From: Chromera velia
Taxonomy: Eukaryota; Sar; Chromeraceae
DNA length: 25,604 bases
Direction of reading: 5' to 3'
Assembly (NCBI GenBank): GCA_018398765.1
Contig: JAHBMJ010001758.1
Coordinates: 1-25,604, forward strand
The notes under the pieces are model-generated. The model had not been told where the DNA came from. It did not search any database and worked only from the letters and a program-made list of their open reading frames with translations. The position numbers and the translations under genes are program-made. Each line of letters opens with the position of its first letter. Position 1 is the first letter of the stretch. Below are positions 1 to 9,127 of this stretch, in pieces.

Positions 1-80
1 CTCCTCCTCCTCCTCCTCCTCCTCCTCCTCCCTCCATGCCTCTTCCTCCTCATCCTCCTCTTCATCCTCCTCCTCCTCCC
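1..80. repeat. CTC/TCC trinucleotide tract, read as polyserine in the RT frame
   Basis: The first ~31 bases are pure CTC repeats, followed by an imperfect continuation to about 80. In the RT pseudogene frame this reads as a run of serines upstream of the YADD box. It may be an expanded insert in the RT or unrelated low-complexity sequence joined to it; the window edge prevents a decision. Confidence 0.85.
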
Positions 81-1033
81 TCCACTCGGACCACCCCTCA
101 GCTCGCCCACCCACGGCCCCACCCCTTGGCGATTCGCACCGCACAGCATCGTCCTCTTCAGCCGCCTCTGCATCGGCCCGAAACGGAAGCGACTGGTTTT
201 TCACAGCGGACAGATGGAATGCAGGGGTAGCAGCCGAAACGGAGAAGAAAAAGCAACAACAGCAGGAGCCCGATCCCCCTCAGAGATACTGGCACCAGCT
301 CTGGTATGCGGATGACGCATCCAATACCGGCTGGTTGCGCCAGCTGCGAGTATGGCTGCACGAGGTAGTCAAGAGGAGGCCCGCGGCAGGGTATGTAGTG
401 GAGGTGGACAAGTTGATCCTTGCAGTGCTCCCGCAATTTGTGTAGAAAGCCAAGGAGATTTTTGCAGAGTTCCTTGACCTGCAGATAGTAGAGGGGACGC
501 GTCTCCTAGGGGGGCACGTAGGTACGGACGCATACAGAGAGAAATGGGTGCAGAAGAAGGTGAAAGAGTGGGCCGGAAGCGTGGAGAAAGTCGCAACAGC
601 AGCAAAATTTGCCCCACACGAAGCATACGCAGCCTATTCAAAATCCCTGCAGCACGAATGGAAGTTTGTGGCGCGGGTAGTGCCAGGGGCGGGGGGACAG
701 ATGGGGCAGCTGGAAAGCACGATCAGAGACCGCCTCATCCCTGCCCTGATGAAAGGACGATCGACGGAACGGAGAGCCCACCACCCAACATGACGTATGG
801 CTGAGAGACGTTGCTGCCCTTCCGGTCCGACTGCTAGGCCTAGGCATCCCCAAATCCACTGAAACAGCGGACAGGGACTACAAGACCTCAGCCGCAGCCA
901 GTGAAGCGATCACAGAGGCCATCCTTCGAGAAGAGGACATAGACGCAGACGAGTACGTGAAGAGGGGGCAGAAGGTAAGGGCAGCCCACAAAGAAGCAAT
1001 AAAAGAAGCAGTAGAGAAGGAGTGGGAGAGGTT

Positions 1034-1044
1034 AGGCAGCCAGT
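1034..1044. repeat. Target-site duplication, left copy
   Basis: AGGCAGCCAGT directly precedes the left end of the inserted element and recurs identically at its right end. Its true length may be 8-11 bases, because the outermost bases of the two element ends do not align cleanly. Confidence 0.7.
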
Positions 1045-1046
1045 CA

Positions 1047-1092
1047 AACTGACTGTACTGACAATTGAAACTTTTGTACTGGAAAGTGACTT
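1047..1092 (+). repeat. Terminal inverted repeat, left end
   Basis: Begins AACTGACTGTACTGACAATT. The first 34 bases match the reverse complement of 4019-4052 exactly; after one mismatch a further 11 bases match. Similarity fades inward into AT-rich sequence. Confidence 0.85.
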
Positions 1093-1591
1093 CAAAAAAT
1101 TTAGTTTTTAAAACATTAAAATAGATAGTTTAACCTTTAAACTAATTGATTTTCATAATTTATTTAAGACTATTTAAGCTTAGTAAGATGTTTAAAAAAT
1201 GAAATAAAAAAATGTATATATAGAGTATATATTTTTTCAAAACCATAAATTGTTTGGTACCTATCATCGTAAATTAACGTTAAGATAAAAACATAATAAG
1301 AAATGTATCTGAATAGCCCTGAATCGATTTGATTGAAGCATTTCTTCTCATGATCATAACTGTTTTGTTTTCAATTCATATGAGGCACTGCTCAATGGCG
1401 GGTGTGTCAGGGGTAGGGGGAGAGGGGAGGGGGGGGCATCTCAGTATATATTAAACATGCACACCTGTGAACACCACCTGCAGAAATACGTGCACACAAC
1501 CAGAAAGTCAGTCAAATCACCAGAATACACATAAAAGCATGCATGCAAACACAACCTGTATCTTTAATTTGCATCAGAATGATACATGAAA

Positions 1592-2340
1592 GCAGGAAGA
1601 CCAAAATTGGGAAAGCAATCGGACGGGCAGGAAGGCCGAAATCGGGAAGGCAATCAGGTGGGCACTAGGGCGGGCAGGAAGGCCGAAATTGGAAGGCAGT
1701 CAGGCCGCCAAGAAGACCAAAATTAAAAAGCAGGCATGTAGGCAGAAAGAACGAACTCTGGGAGGCAGTCAGACACACAAGAAGGCCGAACTTGGGAAGA
1801 CAGTCGGGCTAGAAGGAAGAACAAAATTGGGAAGGCCATCGGGCAAGCAGGATAACCGAAATTAGGAAGCGTTTGGAGGAAACTTGGGCAAGAAGGAAGG
1901 CCAAAATAGGGAAGGCAATCAGACAGGCAGGAAAGCCAAAATTGGGAAGGCAACCGGACAGGCAGGAAGGCCGAAATTGGAAAGTCAGTCAGGCAGACAG
2001 AAAGGCCGAAATTTGGAAAGCATTGAGGCAAACAGAAAGACCGAAATTTGGAGGGCAGTCAGACAGGTAAGAAGGCCAAAATGGGAAAGCAGTCAGCATG
2101 GCAGGAATGCAAAACTCTGGAAGGCAGTCAGGCAGGCAAGAAGGCCAAAATTGGGAAGGCAATCGAGCAGGCAGGAAGACCAAAATTAGGAGTACGGCAA
2201 AGGCCAAAATTAGAAAGGCAATAGGGCGGGTGGAAAAGCTGAAATTGGGAAAGCATTTAGCCAGACAGAAAGGCCGAAAGCTAGAGGGCAGTCATACAGG
2301 CAAGAAGGGCGAAATTTTGGAGGCAGTCAGGCAGGTAGAA
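1592..2340 (+). repeat. 35 bp minisatellite, about 20 diverged copies
   Basis: Units begin near CCGAAATTGGGAAGGC and end near CAGGCAGGAAGG. Most are 35 bases long; a few are shortened or lengthened. Copies differ at many positions and no unique spacers lie between them. Since 35 is not a multiple of three, the Lys/Arg/Gln-rich open frames across it shift frame at each unit and are not credible genes. Confidence 0.9.
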
Positions 2341-2379
2341 AAAAACATAGGCTCGGCACGTAGGGGCGCTACTCCCTTT

Positions 2380-2397
2380 CGCAGTCTGAAGACTGCG
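2380..2397. repeat. Short perfect palindrome
   Basis: CGCAGTCT and AGACTGCG form an 8 bp perfect inverted repeat around two bases, just after the minisatellite. No function is assigned. Confidence 0.6.
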
Positions 2398-2703
2398 GCC
2401 TTAACAAAAATGCAAAGACCTACCTCTGGAGGAGTTGAAGAAGGACTGGGACACAAAACAAGCATCTCCTGGAGGAGACCCACGACCTGCAAAGAGCAGA
2501 GGAGGCGGGCAGGGGTGAACAACACATGCAAAGAGAGACGGTAGTTTTGTGCCTTGCCGAGGGCAGACCGGTCAGTCATTCAGAAACTACAATGGCCAGG
2601 TTGCAGCCACACAAGAACACTTACAGACATCGTACAAAGCTTTCTGTATGCACCAAGAAGGCTCATCTCTACAAACAAGATTTTTTCAATTCCCTCACTG
2701 GGA

Positions 2704-2777
2704 GGGGGGGGTAGACCCTCTTGCAGGGGTACGAAGCGGCGGAATTTCGTACCCCTGCGAGAGGGTCCACCCCCCCC
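2704..2777. repeat. Long near-perfect hairpin with 32 bp arms
   Basis: Bases 2704-2735 pair with 2746-2777 across a 10-base loop. Thirty of 32 positions match, and the two exceptions would be G-U pairs in RNA. The arms end in eight G and eight C and contain the word CAGGGGTACGAA. It is internal to the inserted element. It could be a small foldback element or a structured transcript region. Confidence 0.85.
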
Positions 2778-3005
2778 TGTTGCTGATGGAACGATACAAA
2801 ATGAACTGACCTGATTAAGTGATCCAAACCAGTCCGGCAACCCTTCTAGTTGTTGGACAACTCCTTTGCACCAAGGCAACCACTCCCACGAGCAACCAGA
2901 GGTGTCCAGCCAATACAGATACCGGAGGGGGAAAAAACTCCGGAATCTGTAACCTCTCCAAAAATGAGGTTCTGGAATAACAGGCTGAACACGATTTCAT
3001 CATTG

Positions 3006-3380
3006 TCAAACCTTCCAATACAATCCAATGAAACGCTTGATAACGAGATTTTGTGGATAGAGGCCCATTTTGTTGACCCGACTTTCTGACTGGAGGAGAA
3101 CTTTCTGAAGACCTGACTGAAAATTTTTCAGATCGGCATTTTGATGGGTCAGCGCGCAGCTGGGAAGTGCTTTTTGGCCTTGGTGGCCGGCCGGGCCCTG
3201 GTCCGCAATGCGTAGCTTGCCTTCCGGGGCCGTCACATGGTTAGCCGATCTAAAATCAGCTTCCAAAGTCGGCTTTCCGTCGAATGTTTCAAGTCGATCA
3301 GAGCATGACCTAGTGCCGCCTCTCTCCCTGGCCATCACACAGACTTGCTCTCCAGCGATGAAAGTAGGCTTTATCGAAAG
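3006..3380 (-). pseudogene. Possible degenerate ISXO2/Merlin-like transposase fragment
   Basis: The minus-strand frame stays open for over 110 codons. It includes KPTFIAGEQVCVMARERGG, then GKLRIADQGPA, and near its end GLYPQNLVIKRFIGLYWKV. The layout recalls the V-x-V-ERGG strand, the I-x-D-x-x-x-Y segment and the HTQNIExxWxxxK block of ISXO2/Merlin DDE transposases, but the diagnostic Asp and His-Thr positions are poorly kept. It lies inside a terminal-inverted-repeat element with a target duplication in the right size range, which supports the idea. The frame closes with TGA at 3006-3008. This is a tentative call from motif memory and could be chance. Confidence 0.3.
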
Positions 3381-3774
3381 CCCAGAGGATTGGCTTCTTT
3401 GCTTTTTCTTGGGTTTATGACATTCACTCTACTGGTTGCCCTGAGAGGGCAATTTTGATCTTCCATCATGAAGGGCACGGCCCGTCTCCTAGCCCGTCTC
3501 CACGCAAAGAGGCCTACGAAGTTGCCCCAGTAAAGCTTCTATTGAATCCCTTCCATGCATGCGCTCTAACAAGCTCTAGATGACGAGCTGGAAAGGCTTT
3601 TTGGATGAAAGGGCCAGCTCTGGATGGCCAGAAGGTAAGCCACTTTATGAATTTTTGCATATCTGTGCTGCAGGTCAGACTGAGCTTTTCTCGGAGGACC
3701 GTTTGTCGGTGCTTGGGTTTCGTGAGGAAGCATTACGGCTGGTAATCTCGGGTGATCTGAAGTTGTGGGAGTGA
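3368..3774 (+). CDS. Unrecognised spliced reading frame inside the inserted element
   Basis: A plus-strand frame is open from 3368 to 3529, including RAILIFHHEGHG. It continues in phase at 3580 if GTAAAG...CTCTAG (3530-3579, 50 nt, with a CTAAC-like branch site) is removed. A second GT-AG pair, GAAG|GTAAGC...GCTGCAG (3635-3673, 39 nt), also keeps the frame and leads to QTELFSEDRLSVLGFREEA and a TGA at 3772-3774. Good donor, branch and acceptor sequences suggest a once-real exon set. No family is recognised. It partly overlaps the tentative transposase frame on the other strand, so at most one of the two is likely to be meaningful there. Confidence 0.3.
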
Positions 3775-4006
3775 GACACAGCTCTTGTTTGCATGAGAAT
3801 TTGGAGGTAGGGCTCNAACATACTATAACTCTTTCACCTCACTCACGTCCAACAATTTCCAACATACACACCACAAACCCATTAAACCTTATCTTTAAAA
3901 GTTGTTTATACTTTCATGCAGGTAAGAAACAATAAATAGAATCATTCTAAGTGCTTTAAAAACTTAGTTTTTTATATAAAATTTAGTGTGATATATAGAA
4001 AATTAA

Positions 4007-4052
4007 AAGTCACTTTCTAGTACAAAAGTTTCAATTGTCAGTACAGTCAGTT
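4007..4052 (-). repeat. Terminal inverted repeat, right end
   Basis: Reverse complement of 1047-1092 with one mismatch. Eight extra bases lie between it and the right target duplication, against two on the left, so the exact element ends are slightly uncertain. Confidence 0.85.
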
Positions 4053-4060
4053 GTCAGGGC

Positions 4061-4071
4061 AGGCAGCCAGT
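4061..4071. repeat. Target-site duplication, right copy
   Basis: AGGCAGCCAGT, identical to 1034-1044. RT C-terminal coding resumes directly after it, with SEDQCEEVRQSGWLTATPLK. Confidence 0.7.
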
Positions 4072-4733
<662 letters not shown>

Positions 4734-5214
4734 GAAGTACTTAGCAAATGCCGAAAAAGGCATTCAGATAGAGGAGCGTCAAGTATGAGGTCGCATGAGA
4801 GAGAGAGCTAGTAGCGAGAGCAGTAACCAGGACAGAAGGAAGAGATGAAAGACGTATAGGCCAGACGCTAGGAACAAACTTTAAGTCAATGCCCCCCGCT
4901 AGTAATACTATACTAGAAGGCCTCTAGGTAGGCCTATAGTAACATGAATTTATCAGACGCAAGATCAACTTACATATATTCTAAATAGATTTTGAATAGT
5001 AAGATTCTAATTCAATTGGGGGGAAACCGCATTTAAGATCCATTCCTAGGATGTTCGCCTCTCTCTTATTCTTCCTTCCATCTACGCACCGTTGCAACAC
5101 CTCTAGCTACATTGCATCAGACTAAGTTCTAGTCGATCGATCAGTCTTGTACGGTTCAGTCGTCCATGAGGATGAGTTCACTACTGAATCCCCCTATCTC
5201 TCCCCCTTCGCCTA
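4734..5214. other. Spacer between two inverted RT tails
   Basis: No gene is visible. It holds purine-rich sequence (4780-4860), then AT-rich sequence with the partly palindromic word AGGCCTCTAGGTAGGCCT near 4918-4936, and a CTAG-rich stretch up to 5180. The two flanking RT fragments point toward each other, so this is the loop of an imperfect inverted arrangement. Confidence 0.5.
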
Positions 5215-5370
5215 AGTGGCCTCGCGTGCCCCTAATGCACGCACTTGCTGCTCGTAGGTGGGCGACTTGCAGCCGCGTTCGGATTCATCCACACAGCTTC
5301 CCATACCCCTGCCCCTACTTCTCGCTTAACAGTCCAGCCAGCCTGCACAAGAATGTGTTGGCTTCCTTGT
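5215..5370 (-). pseudogene. Second RT C-terminal remnant, inverted
   Basis: On the minus strand the frame reads FLCRLAGLLSEK, stop, GQGYGKLCG, stop, [20 protein letters not shown]. This aligns residue by residue with [19 protein letters not shown] and [18 protein letters not shown] at about 4525-4675, but in the opposite orientation. Two in-frame stops show that it is dead. Upstream, toward 5460, similarity is lost in AT-rich sequence. The protein match is clear although the DNA has drifted. Confidence 0.75.
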
Positions 5371-5576
5371 GGAGTGTGTTTCAATCACTTTCAAGAAGTT
5401 CAAAATTCAAATAGACTAAGAAAAAATGATTTTTTAATGAAATAATCTATAACTTACTAGTTAAAGCTGGTGAGTCGCTGCTGCCAGTGGGGCTCTAGAT
5501 CTGGTCAACATTGGTTAACCATACATGGTCATGCAGTCTTCGTTTGTTCATTTAAGGGCAGCAAAAAGGACAACAA

Positions 5577-6188
5577 TCAAAACACAATCAACTCAGATTT
5601 CAGAGGCACTCTGCGATGCCTTTCATTCCAGCATAAGATTGCAACCTTGAAAGCAGAGCCACCATCTCCCGAACACTTTTTTCTCGCTGTCCCACTCCCC
5701 TGCCAGCTGAAGCTACAACCAACTGCGCGACCTCGACCCGCTGTTCCGTGGATGCACGGTCCTTCACTTTGGAAGGAAAGAAGTTCACCGATCTTTCGTC
5801 TTTCATTCACTGTCCCTCGGCATTCCGTCAACAGATGGATACCGTCTCTGATTTTTCTGCAAGAAGAAAGGGTACAGGTGGTTTCGAGGTGCCCCCTCTC
5901 ACCGAGTCCCCCTCTAGCGGCCTTGAAAAGAGACCGAAAATCAGCTGAGGAGTTGAGCAGGGACAAAGGGAGCGTATTAATGTGCAGATTATTGTTGGAG
6001 GGTGTCACGTTTGCCACTTTTGTTCTGCAAGCGTCTGCAAGTAGGAGCATAGACAGTCTCTGTCTGGAAAGGGTTTCTGTTTGAAAGGCAGTCAGGGACG
6101 CATTATGATGATATATCTTTTCTATGCTTCTTCTGCCCGGCCCCCTCGTTGTTGGCCCAGTCACCCATTGAACCACTTGCATGGACAC
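5577..6188 (-). other. Open region of uncertain coding status
   Basis: Long frames exist on both strands, none of a recognised family. On the minus strand a good acceptor, CTTTCTTCTTGCAG, ends near 5858, just before an open stretch. Another minus frame at 5600-5806 encodes a charged, helix-like run, EKSVREMVALLSRLQ. The competing frames overlap and no clear start or donor can be fixed, so no gene is claimed. Confidence 0.2.
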
Positions 6189-6189
6189 T

Positions 6190-7312
6190 TCATTCCTCCG
6201 GCATGTCTCTCTGCGTTGTAGCTTTCCTTTTTTCTTTGGCTTCTCCTATCTCCCTTCCCCATTTTCATCTAGAAGAGAGCGGTTGAGATGCAAGCCGAGT
6301 CGGTTAAGTGAGGCCATATATAAGGAGCACAAAGAGCAGCGCGACAGCTTTCCCACACAGCAACAGGGAGGGGGGGCTCTGCAAGTTGATTTCAGGGATT
6401 GAGAGAAACCCCCGATCTGCCTTGCAAGGAGAAGGTGCACTATTTTGAAAGACTGTAGGAACGGATGGTCGATTCACAATCGGCTGCACCCTTTCGCTTC
6501 TTTGTCCGACAGATGGGGGAAGGCAGCCAAGCGCACGGCCGTTAAACCAGGCTGTAGGAAAACAAAGTGGACGGGTAGTCTCGCAGCCACATCGGCTATA
6601 TGAATAGTCGAAAGAAGACCCAAATTAAATGCGCAGACTCTTGAAGAGAAGGGCCGTGCCGACACGCACACAGACTTAAATACAGAGAGACCGGGGGGGG
6701 GAGAGAGCCTCAGGCGAAAGAAACACACACACTGCTCCTTTTCTCTTCTCCGTCAATCTTCTGCCTCCTTTCTTTCCCCCTCTTGACGCACACACTCCGT
6801 GGCCCTTTCCCTTTGGTCCGTGCACCGCAAGGGAACAAGAGCCAGGAACTCTCAGTCGCTTCCTGCCGCTCTACCACCTTTGAGAAGAGCAACGCTGGAT
6901 TGCATGCCCTTTGCAAAACGCTTCCATGCATCTTCTGTCTGACTGACAGATGGCAGAGACAGAGATGTTCCCTGCTTTTTGTTGCTCTCCGTTCTCTCAA
7001 AAAACATGCCGGACAACAAACTAAGGACAGGCAGACAGACAAGCACATATAAACACAGCAAGGCACAAAGTCCATCCCCCGCCCCCCCCCCATTTCCCCT
7101 TCAATACATAGTGCACACACTTCTATGCACATGCACATGCAGTCATCGACTTCATGCAGCACTGTCTGGTGCAACGCCCTTCCTCCTCTCCTGTCTGTCT
7201 GCAGGGAAGAGACTGCTCTTGCCATACGTACAACCATGCAATTTGCCTTTCTGGATAGGCAAAAGCATTCGACATGCTCACGCCTTTCCTCATACGTCTA
7301 CGCTCAACCGCT
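6190..7312. other. Spacer downstream of the TRAF-like gene
   Basis: No supportable gene. The sequence is CT/GA-skewed with CA/TG-rich words around 7040-7140, a C run near 7080-7091 and a G run near 6691-6698. Open frames here are Cys/Ser-rich products of low-complexity sequence. Part of it is probably the 3' untranslated region of the TRAF-like gene. Confidence 0.5.
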
Positions 7313-9127
7313 TCAAGCATACCCCCTGACTTCCTGGGTCTGCATCTTCGGTTCTTCTGCAGACATGGTGACGATGACCTCCAGAGCCCCGTCCGCTCTA
7401 CTTCGCGCGGCGGTCAGAAGATCTTCAGAGGGACAGAAACTACCCCAGCCCCACCCGGCACCTTCGTTCAAGAGGGACCACTCTTGGAGGGTTGCAGAGT
7501 TTCTCCTAGATGCCGCCTCAACAGAAAACGAGGGCTTCCCTCCATAGCTTCCCTGGGGCGCCAGCTAGACGGACGCCTTTCCTTCAGAGGCTATGATTTC
7601 CCCCTTTGGATACACCCAGATGTGAAATCGCCAATTCTGCACGAAAGTAGATGTGCTCACGGACAGTTGCTTGAACGGATAGATAAGGGAGAGAAGCGAC
7701 TACAAACACAAAACAAACAACACAGCGAAAAGGAAAGTTGCCAGATGGCTCATGCATCCGGGCCGAAGGAAAGGGCTCCATTGAGGAACGGAAACTCTGA
7801 GAGGGAAACACCGTCGAAGAAGAAAAGTCTGAGAAAAAGAAGAAAAACAAAGTGGACGAGTGGGATTTTAAGATAATTACTAAAGGGAAAAATGCTCAAA
7901 TTGGGGCTCTATTTTCTTCTCACGGGCGTCCAAGGTGCTGCAGAATTCAGAGTTTCACGTTGACGTGATCTGGAACGGAAGTTTTTCAAATGCGGCCGTG
8001 GGATTCGATGGAATTTCTTTTCTCAATATGTGGTCATGTGAAGCGGAAAAGCGAAACGGATAGAACAGCCATAGCAGAAGACAAGCAGGCTTCATGGATG
8101 GATCATTTTTGTAGTGCAGTCATAGCACACAAGCAGGCGAAAAGTGCGAGAAATAATACCGACGTACCTGAAAGGAAAAGGCAGCACTCGTCAGGCGGTC
8201 TCCCTTGTTCAGTCCCGCGGCCTTCGTCTCGTATTCTGGCATGTACACTTTGACGATTTTGGTTGCTGCAAGAAAGACAACAAAATCAGTCACCCATCAC
8301 ATTGAGATATGATTCGCTTCAGTTGCAGGAACAAACAGACAATCAAAAGAAATTGACCGACTTTCTCGCTTGTTGATGAGGAGCTGGGTTTCTCGCTTGT
8401 TGGTGAGGAGCTGGGTAGTGAGAAGCCTCATATGTTTCTTCATGCTCTCTTCCTCGTGCCCCTCCATCTCCTTCCTCTTCACCTGCTGCCCACACCCAGG
8501 CACCTCGCAGGACACCGTCTCCTCCCCACAGTCCGTCTCCTTGTGGACAGAGAGCTCCCCTCTGGGAGGATTCTGCCCGCAGCCGTTGGGGCAAGGGACG
8601 GGCACCTTGTCGCACACAGAGAGGTGCTGCACCATCGCGTTGAAAGGAACACCCTGGGTGCAGTGATCACAGGGGACCTTGCGGAAGGCGCAGCCTGTCT
8701 TGTGCTGGGAAATCACGGTGCGGTGATTCCTCTCCCCACACCCTTCGAAAGGACACCCCGTCTCCTGCTCCTCGCACTCATTGTCGAGATGCCTCTCCAG
8801 TTCCTTTTTGGTGCCTGTGAATTTGCACCCGCTCTCGTGGTTGAGGCACTTCCACTTCACCTGCTCAATGGAGCTGCGAATGCGAATATGGGCAGTGTCG
8901 ATTTTCGAGAAGTGCCCTCTGCACTCAGGACAAGGCTTGCGCATGTCATACACAATTTGGAGACAAGGACGGCAGAAGATGTGCCGGGCCTCGCAGTCAG
9001 TCTCCACGACATCAAGGTAGTCGTGGCAGATGGAGCACAGAGCATTCTCAGCGAGCTGCTCAAAGCCCTCAGCGGCAAAAGAGGGGTCAAGGCCGAGACG
9101 CCGGACATCTGCAGCAGCGTTAGACAT
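7313..9127 (-). CDS. TRAF-type protein: RING finger, TRAF zinc fingers, MATH domain (three exons)
   Basis: Exons run 9127-8362, 8265-8168 and 7636-7313. Joined, they give 395 codons with matching phases. RING at residues 31-71: CSIC, then CEARHIFCRPC and CPEC, all eight ligands present. Cys/His-rich TRAF-type zinc fingers follow at about 92-225, such as CDHCTQGVPFNAMVQH and CPNGCGQ. A repeated NKRETQLL / NKRE helix leads into MATH at about 258-385: SAAFSFQ|NWRFHIWVYPKGE, then LQEWSLLNEGAGWGWGSF and CPSEDLL, matching the S-x-x-F, W-x-x-x-x-YPkG and L-x-N...W-G-F blocks. Such proteins are usually cytoplasmic ubiquitin ligases or adaptors. The start at MSNAAAD was chosen over one 17 codons upstream because the longer lead adds nothing domain-like. 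An in-frame TAG at 7567-7565 (codon 312) interrupts MATH. Its substrate is unknown. Confidence 0.85.
7637..8167 (-). other. Intron 2 of the TRAF-like gene (531 nt)
   Basis: Donor TTTCAG|GTACGT is strong; acceptor CTACTTTCGTGCAG|AATTGG is good. Both sides are phase 0, and the junction falls between the MATH blocks SAAFSFQ and NWRFHIW, exactly as the domain requires. Confidence 0.85.
8266..8361 (-). other. Intron 1 of the TRAF-like gene (96 nt)
   Basis: Donor GAAA|GTCGGT and acceptor TCTTTCTTGCAG|CAACC. Exon 1 leaves phase 1 and exon 2 supplies two bases, forming a Thr codon that restores the repeated NKRET word. The donor is a little weak, but no alternative in phase gives a MATH start. Confidence 0.75.

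Larger units (their letters stand above)
1..1044 (+). pseudogene. Retrotransposon reverse transcriptase fragment (palm to connection region), degenerate and 5'-truncated by the window edge
   Basis: One frame is open from base 2 to 442 without any Met. It holds a Ser-rich stretch, then QLWYADDAS, the RT motif C with its two catalytic aspartates (codons at 305-319), then WLHEVVKRRPAAGY, like the GPxYGY stretch after YADD in a widespread family of eukaryotic RT genes. After an in-frame TAG at 443-445 the same frame resumes with TRLLGGHVGTDAYREKWVQK and APHEAYAAYSKSLQHEWKF, matching the family blocks HLGAxxGTxxF and PQAAYAAFTKGLxxKWTYLxRTxP. A frameshift near 755-790 moves the rest to another frame, giving ALPVRLLGLGIPKSTETADR, the ALPxRLGGLGI block. 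Reading ends where another element is inserted. One stop and one shift mean it is dead. The match to the RT family is from remembered motifs; the exact retrotransposon class is not determined. Confidence 0.8.
1045..4060. mobile_element. About 3 kb terminal-inverted-repeat DNA element inserted in the RT gene
   Basis: The segment is bounded by matching inverted repeats (1047-1092 and 4007-4052) and by the same 11-base word AGGCAGCCAGT outside both ends (1034-1044 and 4061-4071). The RT reading breaks off at the left word and continues in its C-terminal part just after the right word, so the segment behaves as an insertion. Both ends are AT-rich (about 1053-1310 and 3820-4010), as in many DNA transposons. 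The interior holds a minisatellite, hairpins and degenerate reading frames. An 8-11 bp target duplication would suit Merlin/ISXO2, MULE or hAT elements. No intact transposase is visible, so it is either decayed or non-autonomous. Confidence 0.8.

Noticed and set aside
1592-2340. CRISPR-like array
   Set aside because: Units are contiguous and diverged with no unique spacers, and the window is eukaryotic.
2098-2544. 148-codon Lys/Arg/Gln-rich frame
   Set aside because: Created by the 35 bp minisatellite, whose period is not a multiple of three; it shows no conserved content.
5470-6084. 204-codon plus-strand open frame
   Set aside because: No domain, and an equally long frame lies on the other strand; composition gives no reason to prefer it.
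6710-7237. 175-codon minus-strand Cys/Ser-rich frame
   Set aside because: Low-complexity CA/TG and CT sequence downstream of the TRAF-like stop codon; no motif or splice support.
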